The notes beneath the pieces were generated by a model. It did not search any database. It was given only the letters and a program-made list of their open reading frames with translations, and was not told the DNA's origin. 61,641 nucleotides of DNA, from the NCBI GenBank assembly GCA_023251915.1, contig JAHEXW010000008.1:1-61641 (forward strand). Reading direction: 5' to 3'. Positions 53,921 to 61,641 of the stretch are shown piece after piece. This DNA is from Actinomycetes bacterium. Its GTDB lineage: Bacteria; Actinomycetota; JAHEXW01. A program made the position numbers and the translations under genes. How positions within the stretch are numbered: the stretch's first letter is position 1; each line of letters opens with the position of its first letter.

Positions 53921-54537
53921 ATTGCGCGCTCCGGTCCGGAACGGCGAGCTGAGGCCACTATTTTTTCCGCCGCGTCCGCCAGCGCGGAGCGATCGGCAGT
54001 ATTTTCGATTATCATGTCAGCGTACTTGGCGCGCTCCTCGTCCCGCATCTGGGCAGCCATTCGCCGCCGCGCCTCTTCAGGCGTACCGCCGCGAAAGTTA
54101 ACAATCCTGTTGAGGCGCACGTCTTCCGGCGCCGTTACAACAACATTCAAGTCACCCGCGTCAGCCAGACCCGCTTCCAGCAAAAGCGGTGCGCGTAAAA
54201 TAACTATCGCGGCCAGGGGCAAAGTTCGCCGCAGCTCGGTCAAGCGCTCGTTGATGGTCGCGGCGATGATCGGGTGGGTGATGCCATTTAGGTCCCTCAG
54301 GGCGCCTGGGTCATTAAACACTATGTCTGCCAGCGCATGTCTGTTTATCACACGGCCGCCCGTCAGTATGCCCGGCCCAAAACGTTCGACAACAGGCTGA
54401 TAAGCTGGGCCCCCTGGCGCCATAACCTCGTGGGCGATCGCGTCTGCGTCGACAATGGCCGCCGCCTCCGGCCGCAGGTACTCGGTCAAAGCGCTCTTAC
54501 CGGAGGCGATGCCGCCGGTTATGCTGATGACGAACAT
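53917..54537 (-). CDS. coaE: Dephospho-CoA kinase
   Basis: CoaE phosphorylates the ribose 3'-hydroxyl of dephospho-CoA, the last step of coenzyme A synthesis. The 206-residue protein has a P-loop near the N-terminus (SITGGIASGKSAL), the conserved IVDADAIAHEV, GITHPIIA and ILRAPLLLEAG. It is the first gene of a run with a HAD hydrolase, a membrane protein, uvrB and uvrA. An upstream terminator for rpsA and its own leader lie before it. Confidence 0.95.
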   Translation of the reverse strand: MFVISITGGIASGKSALTEYLRPEAAAIVDADAIAHEVMAPGGPAYQPVVERFGPGILTGGRVINRHALADIVFNDPGALRDLNGITHPIIAATINERLTELRRTLPLAAIVILRAPLLLEAGLADAGDLNVVVTAPEDVRLNRIVNFRGGTPEEARRRMAAQMRDEERAKYADMIIENTADRSALADAAEKIVASARRSGPERAI

Positions 54538-54577
54538 AGTCGCTCCTTTGTTGCTTAAGTTTCCCGAAACAAATAAA

Positions 54578-54614
54578 GCGACCGGCTTACGTACAAAAGC
54601 AGTAAGCCGGCCGC
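54578..54614 (-). terminator. Intrinsic terminator of rpsA
   Basis: A 13-bp stem with one mismatch pairs 54578-54590 with 54602-54614 around an 11-nt loop. On the minus strand a T-rich stretch (TTTATTTGTTT) follows it, as expected for termination after rpsA and before coaE. Confidence 0.75.
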
Positions 54615-54647
54615 TATAGGATGCTGTTTGTAAGACGCGCTTTTGGC

Positions 54648-56225
54648 TTAGCCCTTGGTTTCCTTCTTCATTTCTTCCAAGATGGCTTCCAGTGTTCCCG
54701 GCTCAGCCGGCGGCTCCTGCTTCTTCGGTTCCGCGGGCTCTTCCGCCTCTTCCGCCGGAGCCTCGGGCTCCGCGGTTTCCGCGACTGGCTCTTCCGCCTT
54801 CTGCTCTTCTGCCGCTTCTTCCTTCTGCGCTATTGGAGCCATCAGGTCGGGGCTGGTTAGTTCGGCCGCGTCAATCGGCTCGACCTCTCGGCCCACCGAC
54901 TCAACGTCACGAAGTGTTTTCTCAATGGCCGATTCTTCCTCGGGCTCTGAAACCGGCGCTTCAGGCTCTTTCGCTGCGGCAGCTTCCTCAATCGGTTCCG
55001 TCGCGGCCGGCTCTTCAGCTGCTGGCATTTCGTCGGCGGGTTCCGCCGCAGCCGTCTCGCCCGGCGCCTCTTCGGCCGCTGCAGGTTCGGCAACCTCATC
55101 ATCGGTCTTGTTGGCGGCCGCAGCCTGTTTCAAGCTGAGCGACAAGCGGTGTCGTTCCAACTCGATATCGACGACCTTAACCTGAACAACCTGTCCGACA
55201 TCAACGACATCGCCAGGAAACTCTACCCGCGAATCAGCGAGTTCGGAGATGTGAATCAGACCCTCGACGCCGTCGGCAACCGAGACAAACGCTCCAAACG
55301 GAACAATCTTAGTGACGGTTCCGGTGACGATCTCACCGGCTACCAATTTCTTAACGGTCTCTTTCCATGGGTCGGGCTGGCATTGCTTCAGCCCCAGCGA
55401 GACGCGATTACGATCTTTTTCGACGTTCAGAATCTGCACGGTCACTTCGTCGCCGACCGCGAGAACTTCCGACGGATGGTCTACGTGGCCCCAGGACAAT
55501 TCTGAGATGTGAACCAGTCCGTCAATGCCGCCGATATCGACGAAAGCACCGAACGAGACAATTGATGAGACTGTGCCTTTGACCGTCTGACCCGGTTCCA
55601 GCTGCTCGAGAAGTTGTTTCTTCTCCTCTTTGCGCAGCGTATCCAGGAAGGCGCGGCGAGACAGAACCACGTTGTTGCGGCTCCTGTTCAACTCAACGAT
55701 CTTACATTCGAATTCTGTTCCGATGTAGGTCTTGAGGTCCTTGACGCGCTGCGTGTCCACAAGGGATGCCGGCACGAAACCGCGCAACCCGATGTCGACG
55801 ATCAAGCCGCCCTTGACGACCTCGATAACCTGGCCCTTAACGGTTCCGTCGATTTCCTTGATGGCGTCCAAGCGCTGCCAAACGCGCTCATATTCGGCGC
55901 GCTTCTTGCTGAGGATCAAACGGCCGTCTTTGTCTTCTTTCTGCAAGACGAGCGCGTCGATGGTATCGCCCAGCTTGACGACCTCTTCAGGCGAGACGCC
56001 ATAGCGGATGGATAGTTCCCGAGCGGGAATTACGCCTTCAGATTTGTAGCCGATATCGACCAATACCTCGTCGCGGTCGACGCGCACTATCTGGCCGGTG
56101 ACGATGTCTCCATCGCTGAAGTTTCTGATGGTTCCATCGTAATCCGGTTCAATCTTCCCTGTTTCCGCGTTTCTTAAAAACCCTTCTTCCAGTACTTCGT
56201 TTTCTATTTTCTCTTCCATAGGCAA
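54648..56225 (-). CDS. rpsA: Ribosomal protein S1 family, with long acidic tail
   Basis: S1 binds mRNA and helps recruit it to the 30S subunit. The 525-residue protein has four S1 domains from about residue 34 to 350 (for example GLIVDIGLRGFVPASLV, SFGAFVDIGGIDGLVHISELSW, PFGAFVSVADGVEGLIHISELAD). The remaining 170 residues are an unusual Glu/Ala/Pro-rich tail (AAEEAPGETAAAEP, EEAEEPAEPKKQEPP). The start is uncertain: TTG at 56225 has AGGAGGT 10 nt upstream, while an ATG two codons later at 56219 has poorer spacing. S1 tails vary and may bind other proteins. Confidence 0.9.
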   Translation of the reverse strand: MPMEEKIENEVLEEGFLRNAETGKIEPDYDGTIRNFSDGDIVTGQIVRVDRDEVLVDIGYKSEGVIPARELSIRYGVSPEEVVKLGDTIDALVLQKEDKDGRLILSKKRAEYERVWQRLDAIKEIDGTVKGQVIEVVKGGLIVDIGLRGFVPASLVDTQRVKDLKTYIGTEFECKIVELNRSRNNVVLSRRAFLDTLRKEEKKQLLEQLEPGQTVKGTVSSIVSFGAFVDIGGIDGLVHISELSWGHVDHPSEVLAVGDEVTVQILNVEKDRNRVSLGLKQCQPDPWKETVKKLVAGEIVTGTVTKIVPFGAFVSVADGVEGLIHISELADSRVEFPGDVVDVGQVVQVKVVDIELERHRLSLSLKQAAAANKTDDEVAEPAAAEEAPGETAAAEPADEMPAAEEPAATEPIEEAAAAKEPEAPVSEPEEESAIEKTLRDVESVGREVEPIDAAELTSPDLMAPIAQKEEAAEEQKAEEPVAETAEPEAPAEEAEEPAEPKKQEPPAEPGTLEAILEEMKKETKG

Positions 56226-56298
56226 AACTTGTGTTACCTCCTCGTATAAGATTATTTTACTTTACCACAAATTTAGCGGTTAGCCATAACCGTGACGT
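56226..56298. other. Short gap between polA and rpsA
   Basis: The 73-bp gap carries AGGAGGT and AT-rich sequence upstream of rpsA. A TATACG hexamer 16 nt after TTGTGG (minus strand) is a weak promoter candidate. I see no terminator for polA. Confidence 0.4.
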
Positions 56299-58923
56299 CT
56301 ATTTCTCTAATTCTCCCCAGTTCCGGCCGGTTGCGATATTAACTTTTAACTTAGCGCGCAGCATATAGGCGTTTTCCATACCCATTCTGACCAGCCCAAT
56401 CGCGCTCTCCTTTTCGGATTCGGGCAGTTCCAGGAGCAGTTCATCGTGCACCTGGAGGAACATCCGCGCCTCCAGCCCGGCTTGGCTAAGTCCTCTGTCG
56501 ATGTTTACCATCGCGATCTTAATGATGTCCGCGGCGCTGCCTTGGACGACCGCATTGACCGCGAAACGCTCGCCTTGCCGCCTGACGTTGAAGTCAGACG
56601 AGGCTAATTCTCTGATATAGCGACGTCTGCCCAGAACCGTTTCTACGTACCCTTCAGTCTTGGCGCGCGCAATGATGTCGTCCAGGTAGCCTCGGATCGC
56701 GGGATAACGAGCGAAATATGCAGTGATGTACGCATCCGCATCGGCAGCCGTGATGCCTAGCCGTTCCGCCAATCCGTAGCCGCTCATGCCATAAATCAGC
56801 CCGAAATTAACTTCCTTGGCCATCCGGCGCTGGGCAGCGGTCACGTCACAGGTCGCCGTGCCGGTAACCTCAGCGGCCGTGGCTGTGTGGATGTCCAGGC
56901 CCGCCTCGAAGGCCGCCAGCATCGCCGCATCGCCGGCCAGACTGGCTAGGATCCTCAGCTCGATCTGGGAATAGTCAGCTGCCAGCAGAAGCCAATCTGG
57001 CTCTCCCGGCACAAAGGCCGACCGTATCTTCAAGCCCCATTCGCCTTTTACCGGAATGTTTTGGAGATTAGGCTTCTCGCTGGCCAGGCGCCCGGTGGCT
57101 GTCCCGACCTGATTTAGATAGGTGTGCACCCGGCCGGTGTCTGGGTCAGTCAAACGCGGCAGGGCGTCCAAATATGTTGATTTCAACTTGGCAAGCTCTC
57201 GCCAGGCCAAAACCTTGTTCACGATCGGGTGCTGGTCCGCCAGCTTAGCCAGCACGGAGGCGTCCGTCGAAAACCCGGTCTTCCCTTTTTTGGTTGGCGT
57301 CAGGCCGAGCCGCTCGAATAGGACCCCCGCCAGTTGCTGAGGCGAACTGAGATTAAAATCCAGACCAGCCGATTCATATATCTCACCCTCCAGCTGCAGC
57401 AAACTGGCCCCCATTTCCCGGCTGTAACGCTGCAGCAGGGGAATGTCCAGTGCGGCTCCGCGCGCTTCCATGCGTGCCAAGACCAAGCTCAGCGGCATCT
57501 CTACGTCGAGCAGGAGCTTCTCAAGATTCCTGCTCCGCAACTGTTCCGTTTGGGCGTCGCGCAAACGCAGCAGGACGGCTACGGCAGAGACGGTGGCTGC
57601 CACGCCTTCGGTGTCCGGAAGGCTGTCTGACAGATAGTGCCGCCCCTCCTCTTCGACGGTGTAAGAACGGCGGCCGGGATCAAGCAGGTAAGACGCCAGC
57701 ATAGTGTCAAACACAACGTTACTTAGAGATATGCCCAGGGCGGTCAGGAGGCGCTGCTTGTCCTTTAAGTTATGGCATACCTTGCGGCAGTTAGGTCCGT
57801 CGAGATACTCAAGAACAGCCATATCTGCCAAATCACCCCAAAAAAGGTAGCCTTTGGCGCACGCTATCGCAATCCGCAGCCCGGCGTCGTTGTCGTTCAG
57901 CTCGAACGCGGAGATGTCCGTCGTCACGCATTCCTGAAAATAGGCGGGGTTGTCCCGAATCGCAATCATCTCTGGTTGCGGGGCGGCGGCGGGAGATTCC
58001 TGGAGGGACGGGGCTGTCGCAAATAAAGTGTCCGCCGGGAAGATGTCAGGATCATCCAACCGTTTGATAAGCGTACTAAACTCCAGCCGGTTGAACAGGC
58101 TTCTAAGTTGCCCCATGTCCGCGGTATGTTGCTCAAGAGCTCCGAAGTCCACATCCAAAGGCACGTCGGGCTGCAAGACCGCCAGCTCCCGGCTCAAGCG
58201 CGCCTGTTCTTCGTTGTTGATCAGCGATTCTTTTAGTTTGGGTTTGGATATCTTGTCAATGTTGGCGTAGATGTTGTCCACGCTGCCGTAAGTTTTAAGC
58301 AGCGCGGTTGCTGTCTTATCGCCGACTCCGGGAACCCCGGGAATGTTGTCGGACGTGTCTCCTTTCAAGCCCAGCCAGTCGGGTACCCCGTCGGGACCGA
58401 CTCCGAACCGCTCCCGTACGGCGACGGCGTCGTAGACGACTGTGTCGGTGATTCCCTTGCGTGTCGTCATGACCTTGACGTCATCGTTGACCAGCTGGAG
58501 CGCGTCTTTGTCGCCGGTGACAATCAGCACATCATACCCGCCCGCCGGCGCTTCCCGGGCCATCTTGGCCAGGATGTCATCGGCCTCGTAGCCATCCAGC
58601 TCGAACCCGCGAATACCCATCGCCGCCAACATCTCCTTGGCCAACGGGAATTGAGCCGGAAGTTCGGGCGGCATCTCGGAACGATTCGCCTTGTAGGCCT
58701 CGAATGCTTTGTGCCTAAACGTTGGAGCGGCACGATCCCAAGCCACCGCGACGGCGTCCGGCCGCTCTTCCTTCAGCAGCTTTAAAAGCATCGTGGCAAA
58801 ACCGTATACGGCGTTTGTCGGCTGGCCGTCTCGCGTGGCTATTGAAACCGGCAAAGCAAAGAATGCCCTGTATAACAGGCTGTTACCGTCTATGGCAATG
58901 AGTTTCTTTCTTTTGGAGTTCAC
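56299..58923 (-). CDS. polA: DNA polymerase I
   Basis: PolA fills gaps and removes primers. The 874-residue protein has an N-terminal 5'-3' nuclease domain (GYEADDILAKMAREAP, VPGVGDKTATALLKTYG), a central proofreading-like domain and a C-terminal polymerase with motif A LLLAADYSQIELRIL, motif B MAKEVNFGLIYGMSGYGLA and motif C LQVHDELLLELPE. In the proofreading domain the DxE of motif Exo I is missing (TTDISAFELND) and Exo II reads NLKDK, so 3'-5' exonuclease activity is probably lost, as in many Gram-positive PolA. The start is GTG at 58923 with TACACT 7 nt upstream and no clear Shine-Dalgarno. Confidence 0.96.
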   Translation of the reverse strand: MNSKRKKLIAIDGNSLLYRAFFALPVSIATRDGQPTNAVYGFATMLLKLLKEERPDAVAVAWDRAAPTFRHKAFEAYKANRSEMPPELPAQFPLAKEMLAAMGIRGFELDGYEADDILAKMAREAPAGGYDVLIVTGDKDALQLVNDDVKVMTTRKGITDTVVYDAVAVRERFGVGPDGVPDWLGLKGDTSDNIPGVPGVGDKTATALLKTYGSVDNIYANIDKISKPKLKESLINNEEQARLSRELAVLQPDVPLDVDFGALEQHTADMGQLRSLFNRLEFSTLIKRLDDPDIFPADTLFATAPSLQESPAAAPQPEMIAIRDNPAYFQECVTTDISAFELNDNDAGLRIAIACAKGYLFWGDLADMAVLEYLDGPNCRKVCHNLKDKQRLLTALGISLSNVVFDTMLASYLLDPGRRSYTVEEEGRHYLSDSLPDTEGVAATVSAVAVLLRLRDAQTEQLRSRNLEKLLLDVEMPLSLVLARMEARGAALDIPLLQRYSREMGASLLQLEGEIYESAGLDFNLSSPQQLAGVLFERLGLTPTKKGKTGFSTDASVLAKLADQHPIVNKVLAWRELAKLKSTYLDALPRLTDPDTGRVHTYLNQVGTATGRLASEKPNLQNIPVKGEWGLKIRSAFVPGEPDWLLLAADYSQIELRILASLAGDAAMLAAFEAGLDIHTATAAEVTGTATCDVTAAQRRMAKEVNFGLIYGMSGYGLAERLGITAADADAYITAYFARYPAIRGYLDDIIARAKTEGYVETVLGRRRYIRELASSDFNVRRQGERFAVNAVVQGSAADIIKIAMVNIDRGLSQAGLEARMFLQVHDELLLELPESEKESAIGLVRMGMENAYMLRAKLKVNIATGRNWGELEK

Positions 58924-58953
58924 GTCAAGAAGTGTAGCAGAACAAGAGGTGGT

Positions 58954-61119
58954 TTACTTGAACTCGAAGTGCTTTTGCCGAAACAGCTTGAGGCAAATCG
59001 CAGCGTACGTGGGGTCGTATAGGTTTCCGCTGTTCTTCTCGATCTCTTCCAAGGCCGCTTCTATCCCAAGCGCCGGGCGATACGGGCGGTGCGAACTCAT
59101 CGCTTCGACAACGTCAGCAATCGCGACGATTCTCGCGCGGGCGTGAATCTTGTCACCTTTTAGTCCGTCCGGGTAGCCGGAGCCGTCCATTCGCTCATGG
59201 TGTTGATGAATGATCTCAGCGATCGGTTGATCGAACTTAACGTCTTTTATGATGTTGTAGCCGGCAGCCGCATGCGTCTTGATCAGCTCGAATTCGACGT
59301 CGCTCACCTTGCCCGGTTTGTTAAGTGTCTCGGCCGGTACGAATATCTTGCCAACGTCATGAATGGTCGCCGCCATTTGCAGACTGGCGATATCGCGGTC
59401 TGAGAATTTGGCCTCATTGGCAATAGCCACCGCCAGCTCCGTCACCCGGCGCTGGTGTTCGGCGGTGTAAGGATCCCTGGTCTCAACGGTCATCGCCAAC
59501 GTCGACACCAGACCCAGCAACGACTCCTCAAGATTGCGGTGACTTTTGCGCAACTTGTCCTCCGCCGCCTTGCGTTGCGCTATATCGACTACCAAACCGT
59601 CAAGAAACTTCTCGCCGGTCTGGGGGTCTGTCGTTGTAGAAATGTTGACCGAGACCCAAATCGCTGAACCGTCGCGTTGCTTTAGCTGCAACTCATGGTC
59701 GGTAATTGCACCGAGCTCGCGCAGATCCTTAAGCAGCGCGCCCCTATCACCTAAGTCCAGGTATAAGCTCTTGAAGTTTTCGATCTCGTTAGTCAGCTGC
59801 TCGGGAGACGTGTAACCCATAATCTCGGCAAAGCGTCTGTTGAGAGTGATCAACTTCCCCTTAAAATTTGTGCGGACGATGCCCTCGTTGGCGTGGTCGA
59901 AGATGCCGCGATATCTCTCTTCTGATTCCTTTAGCGCATTTTCGGCTCGCTGTGCCTCTGTGACGTCCCGAAAAAATGCAACCATTTGGTTCGGAGCTGT
60001 CTGCACGGCATGAACTTCGAAGATCCCGCTAATGCCGCTGGCGTCGTAGTTAGTCTGAAAAGTGGAATAAGGCTCTCCGGTCCGAGCGGCTCGCTTATAC
60101 ATATCAGGCAACTCGGTACCGACATTGCCGGGAAACGCTTCTTCCAACGTCATGCCGATGAACTGGTCGCAGTCTATTCCGAGGATACGGTCCGCCGATT
60201 CGTTACCCGCAACATATATCAATCTGTCGTCTGCTTCCAGGTGGTAGAGATGCGCCCCGAACGGCGCGGCGTCTATGATCGCCTGCAGGCGCTTTTCGCT
60301 GGCCAGCAGGGCTTCTTCGCCGCGTTTCCGTTCTGTTATATCCTCGAAAACCGCAACAAAATGGTTCTTTGCCGGACCGAAGACAGAAACGTGAAACCAC
60401 TTTTCCAGCGCCGGGAGCCACGTTTCGAATTCCTCCGCTTTCCCCGTAATTGCCACGGAACCGTAAATCCCAAACAGGTCGGGATTTTCTTTTCTCAGAC
60501 CGGGCAGGACTTTTGAGACTTTTCGACCAACGACGCCGGTCAAACCGGTCAAGCGCTCAAATGACATATTAACGTCAAGATAGGTCCAATCGACAAGGTC
60601 GCCGCCAAGCCCGTAGATCGCTTCGCAATAAGCAAAACCCTCCAGCATGTTCTCAAACAGGCCGCGGAAACGTTGTTCGCTGGCCGCCAGGGCGGTTTCG
60701 GCGTTTTTACGGTCGGTAATTTCAACCACGACGAGCGCGAGACCGTCGATGGCGCCGCTGTCGTCGCGCGTCGGGTAGTAGCTAGCAAGCCAGACATGTT
60801 TCTCGCCTGGCGCCTGCGGAACTTCCCCGGATATCTCGATGCTCTCCACCGGCTGGCCCGTCGCCAACACATCTTCCAGGAAAAACTTAACGTTCGGCCA
60901 GAGCTCGGGTAAAACCTCTTCGACCGTGCGGCCAAGATGTTTTCTGCGGGACACACCATTCATGTGCGCCAGTTTTTTGTTGATTTCGACAAAGCGGAAT
61001 TTGCCGTCCAGAAGCGCGATACCGATCGAGGCACTTTCCAGCACGGGCCAAAGATGCGACACGGCGTCAAGGGACGTTTGGGAAAGCGCCGCGCCTTGTT
61101 CTCTCTCCTTAGCTGTCAT
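58954..61119 (-). CDS. PAS-domain sensor with C-terminal HD-GYP phosphodiesterase
   Basis: This 721-residue protein has four PAS domains (first around MDGKFRFVEINKKLAHMNGV-like sequence, then ERFRGLFENMLEGFAYCEAI-like, LQAIIDAAPFGAHLYHLE, and YRGIFDHANEGIVRTNFKG) separated by linkers. It ends with an HD-GYP domain (ATIHDVGKIFVP, HHERMDGSGYPDGLKGDKI). HD-GYP enzymes hydrolyse cyclic di-GMP, so the protein probably senses signals through its PAS domains and lowers this messenger. No transmembrane segment is visible. The start is ATG at 61119 with GGAG nearby. It lies next to polA but is probably independent; there is no GGDEF domain. Confidence 0.92.
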   Translation of the reverse strand: MTAKEREQGAALSQTSLDAVSHLWPVLESASIGIALLDGKFRFVEINKKLAHMNGVSRRKHLGRTVEEVLPELWPNVKFFLEDVLATGQPVESIEISGEVPQAPGEKHVWLASYYPTRDDSGAIDGLALVVVEITDRKNAETALAASEQRFRGLFENMLEGFAYCEAIYGLGGDLVDWTYLDVNMSFERLTGLTGVVGRKVSKVLPGLRKENPDLFGIYGSVAITGKAEEFETWLPALEKWFHVSVFGPAKNHFVAVFEDITERKRGEEALLASEKRLQAIIDAAPFGAHLYHLEADDRLIYVAGNESADRILGIDCDQFIGMTLEEAFPGNVGTELPDMYKRAARTGEPYSTFQTNYDASGISGIFEVHAVQTAPNQMVAFFRDVTEAQRAENALKESEERYRGIFDHANEGIVRTNFKGKLITLNRRFAEIMGYTSPEQLTNEIENFKSLYLDLGDRGALLKDLRELGAITDHELQLKQRDGSAIWVSVNISTTTDPQTGEKFLDGLVVDIAQRKAAEDKLRKSHRNLEESLLGLVSTLAMTVETRDPYTAEHQRRVTELAVAIANEAKFSDRDIASLQMAATIHDVGKIFVPAETLNKPGKVSDVEFELIKTHAAAGYNIIKDVKFDQPIAEIIHQHHERMDGSGYPDGLKGDKIHARARIVAIADVVEAMSSHRPYRPALGIEAALEEIEKNSGNLYDPTYAAICLKLFRQKHFEFK

Positions 61120-61235
61120 TTTGTTACTCCGTCTAGTAGGTAGTTTCCTGAGAGGTTCGTTCCTTAAACCTATTTAACCACAATGAGCAGGGCGAAGAAA
61201 TAGGCAAGGCGGCCGGCAAGCCATCTTGGGAAATG
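61120..61235. other. Gap between HD-GYP sensor and glutamate synthase-domain gene
   Basis: The 116-bp gap contains the GGAG-type ribosome-binding site of the HD-GYP sensor. I looked for a cyclic di-GMP riboswitch-like motif and saw none. I see no clear terminator for the upstream gene. Confidence 0.4.
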
Positions 61236-61641
61236 CTAGTAGGCGTAGTAGCCGCCGTACGGGCGGGCTGAAGGAGGAGCCAACTTTGTAAAGTCACGCT
61301 CCATGATCTTCTCGAGATCAAGATCGAAGTCTTTGCAGTAGCTCTTGAGATGTTTCCTAATCAGCTTATAATCCGCGTCTTCCATCGGCGTTATGGCCGC
61401 CTCCTTGGCTAATGTATGCTCTTCGAAACCGCCGCGCAGATATATGACACCGCCATGCATGCCCGTCCCGGTAAAATGTCCCGCGATGTTCTCACCTTTT
61501 TTTGAGTTTAGCCCCAGTAGTATCTGCACGCCGCCAGCCATATACTCACCGTAGAAATCATGCGCCTGACCACCGACGATGATAACCGGAATCTGGCTTT
61601 CAAATTCTTTCATATGAAGACCGATGCGATAGCCGACGTTG
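61236..61641 (-). CDS. Glutamate synthase GXGXG-domain protein (partial, C-terminal)
   Basis: The end of a protein is seen; it continues beyond the window with no start codon needed inside. From 61641 the frame reads NVGYRIGLHMKEFES and continues into IPVIIVGGQAHDFYGEYMAGG and HFTGTGMHGGVIYLRGG. These are GXGXG-type beta-helix repeats of the glutamate synthase alpha-subunit C-terminal domain (GltB domain 3), or the stand-alone version found in archaea and some bacteria. The C-terminus is an acidic and aromatic stretch, ending RPYGGYYAY. Whether the rest of GltB is fused cannot be seen. Confidence 0.8.
   Translation of the reverse strand, partial: NVGYRIGLHMKEFESQIPVIIVGGQAHDFYGEYMAGGVQILLGLNSKKGENIAGHFTGTGMHGGVIYLRGGFEEHTLAKEAAITPMEDADYKLIRKHLKSYCKDFDLDLEKIMERDFTKLAPPSARPYGGYYAY

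Overview
The window is one dense bacterial chromosome segment of about 61.6 kb, moderate in GC, with 58 protein genes and no tRNA, rRNA, CRISPR array, insertion sequence or prophage that I can see. Nearly all genes lie on the minus strand in long operons with ATGA, TTGA or TAATG overlaps. Only four genes are on the plus strand: lipoproteins at 16346 and 45943, an EF-G-like GTPase at 34039 and an MFS transporter at 41279. The content points to a Gram-positive-type, probably anaerobic organism. Indicators are the uvrC-rapZ-yvcK cluster, a DUF3048 protein, a Cheo-type LexA box (GAAC-N4-GTTC), tetrameric GlyQS, anaerobic queuosine synthesis (QueH), rubrerythrin and PEP synthase with its PpsR regulator. 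Apparent leaderless promoters would fit a deep-branching actinobacterium, but a clostridial relative cannot be excluded. Lineage is an inference.

Layout. 1-3538: dgt-dnaG-rpoD, with rpoD cut by the window edge. 3652-6928: PEP synthase and PpsR. 6928-13920: glyS, glyQ, recO, deoC, era, a GNAT acetyltransferase, cdd and a metallo-beta-lactamase hydrolase. 13929-16103: bifunctional (p)ppGpp enzyme. 16263-17963: an orphan plus-strand lipoprotein with a strong sigma70 promoter and a bidirectional terminator. 18038-22640: tgt-yajC-HD-secD-secF. 22650-24814: a flavin reductase-like protein, a histone-deacetylase-family enzyme and a MagIII-like glycosylase. 24923-28628: ruvCAB-queH-queA behind a LexA box. 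28696-30931: pdxS-pdxT-yebC.

31019-33857: a DUF3048 protein, a glycosyltransferase and a small Met/His/Gly-rich membrane protein. 34039-36096: EF-G2-like GTPase, convergent with an unknown membrane protein. 36093-41264: DUF167-uvrC-MGMT-rapZ-yvcK-unknown membrane protein, with no whiA where it is often found. 41279-46632: MFS and Nramp transporters, a seven-helix membrane protein, rubrerythrin, a molybdopterin oxidoreductase lipoprotein and a lipoprotein with two DnaJ-type CxxCxGxG motifs. 46680-54537: hisG and a coaE-HAD-zinc-ribbon membrane protein-uvrB-uvrA operon. 54648-61119: ribosomal protein S1, DNA polymerase I and a PAS/HD-GYP sensor. The right edge holds the C-terminus of a glutamate synthase GXGXG-domain protein.

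Much of the segment is genome maintenance: DnaG, PolA, RecO, RuvABC, UvrABC, MGMT, a MagIII-like glycosylase and dGTPase, joined by stress and translation functions. Most genes are ordinary. The signals I find most worth checking are the uvrB-uvrA junction, where the UvrA N-terminus is encoded in the -1 frame immediately after an A6 run and has no ordinary start codon; two identical 26-bp palindromes between recO and glyQ; the surface lipoprotein with DnaJ-type zinc motifs; and the unknown membrane protein sitting where whiA is often found. I see no clearly new multi-gene defence or mobile system.
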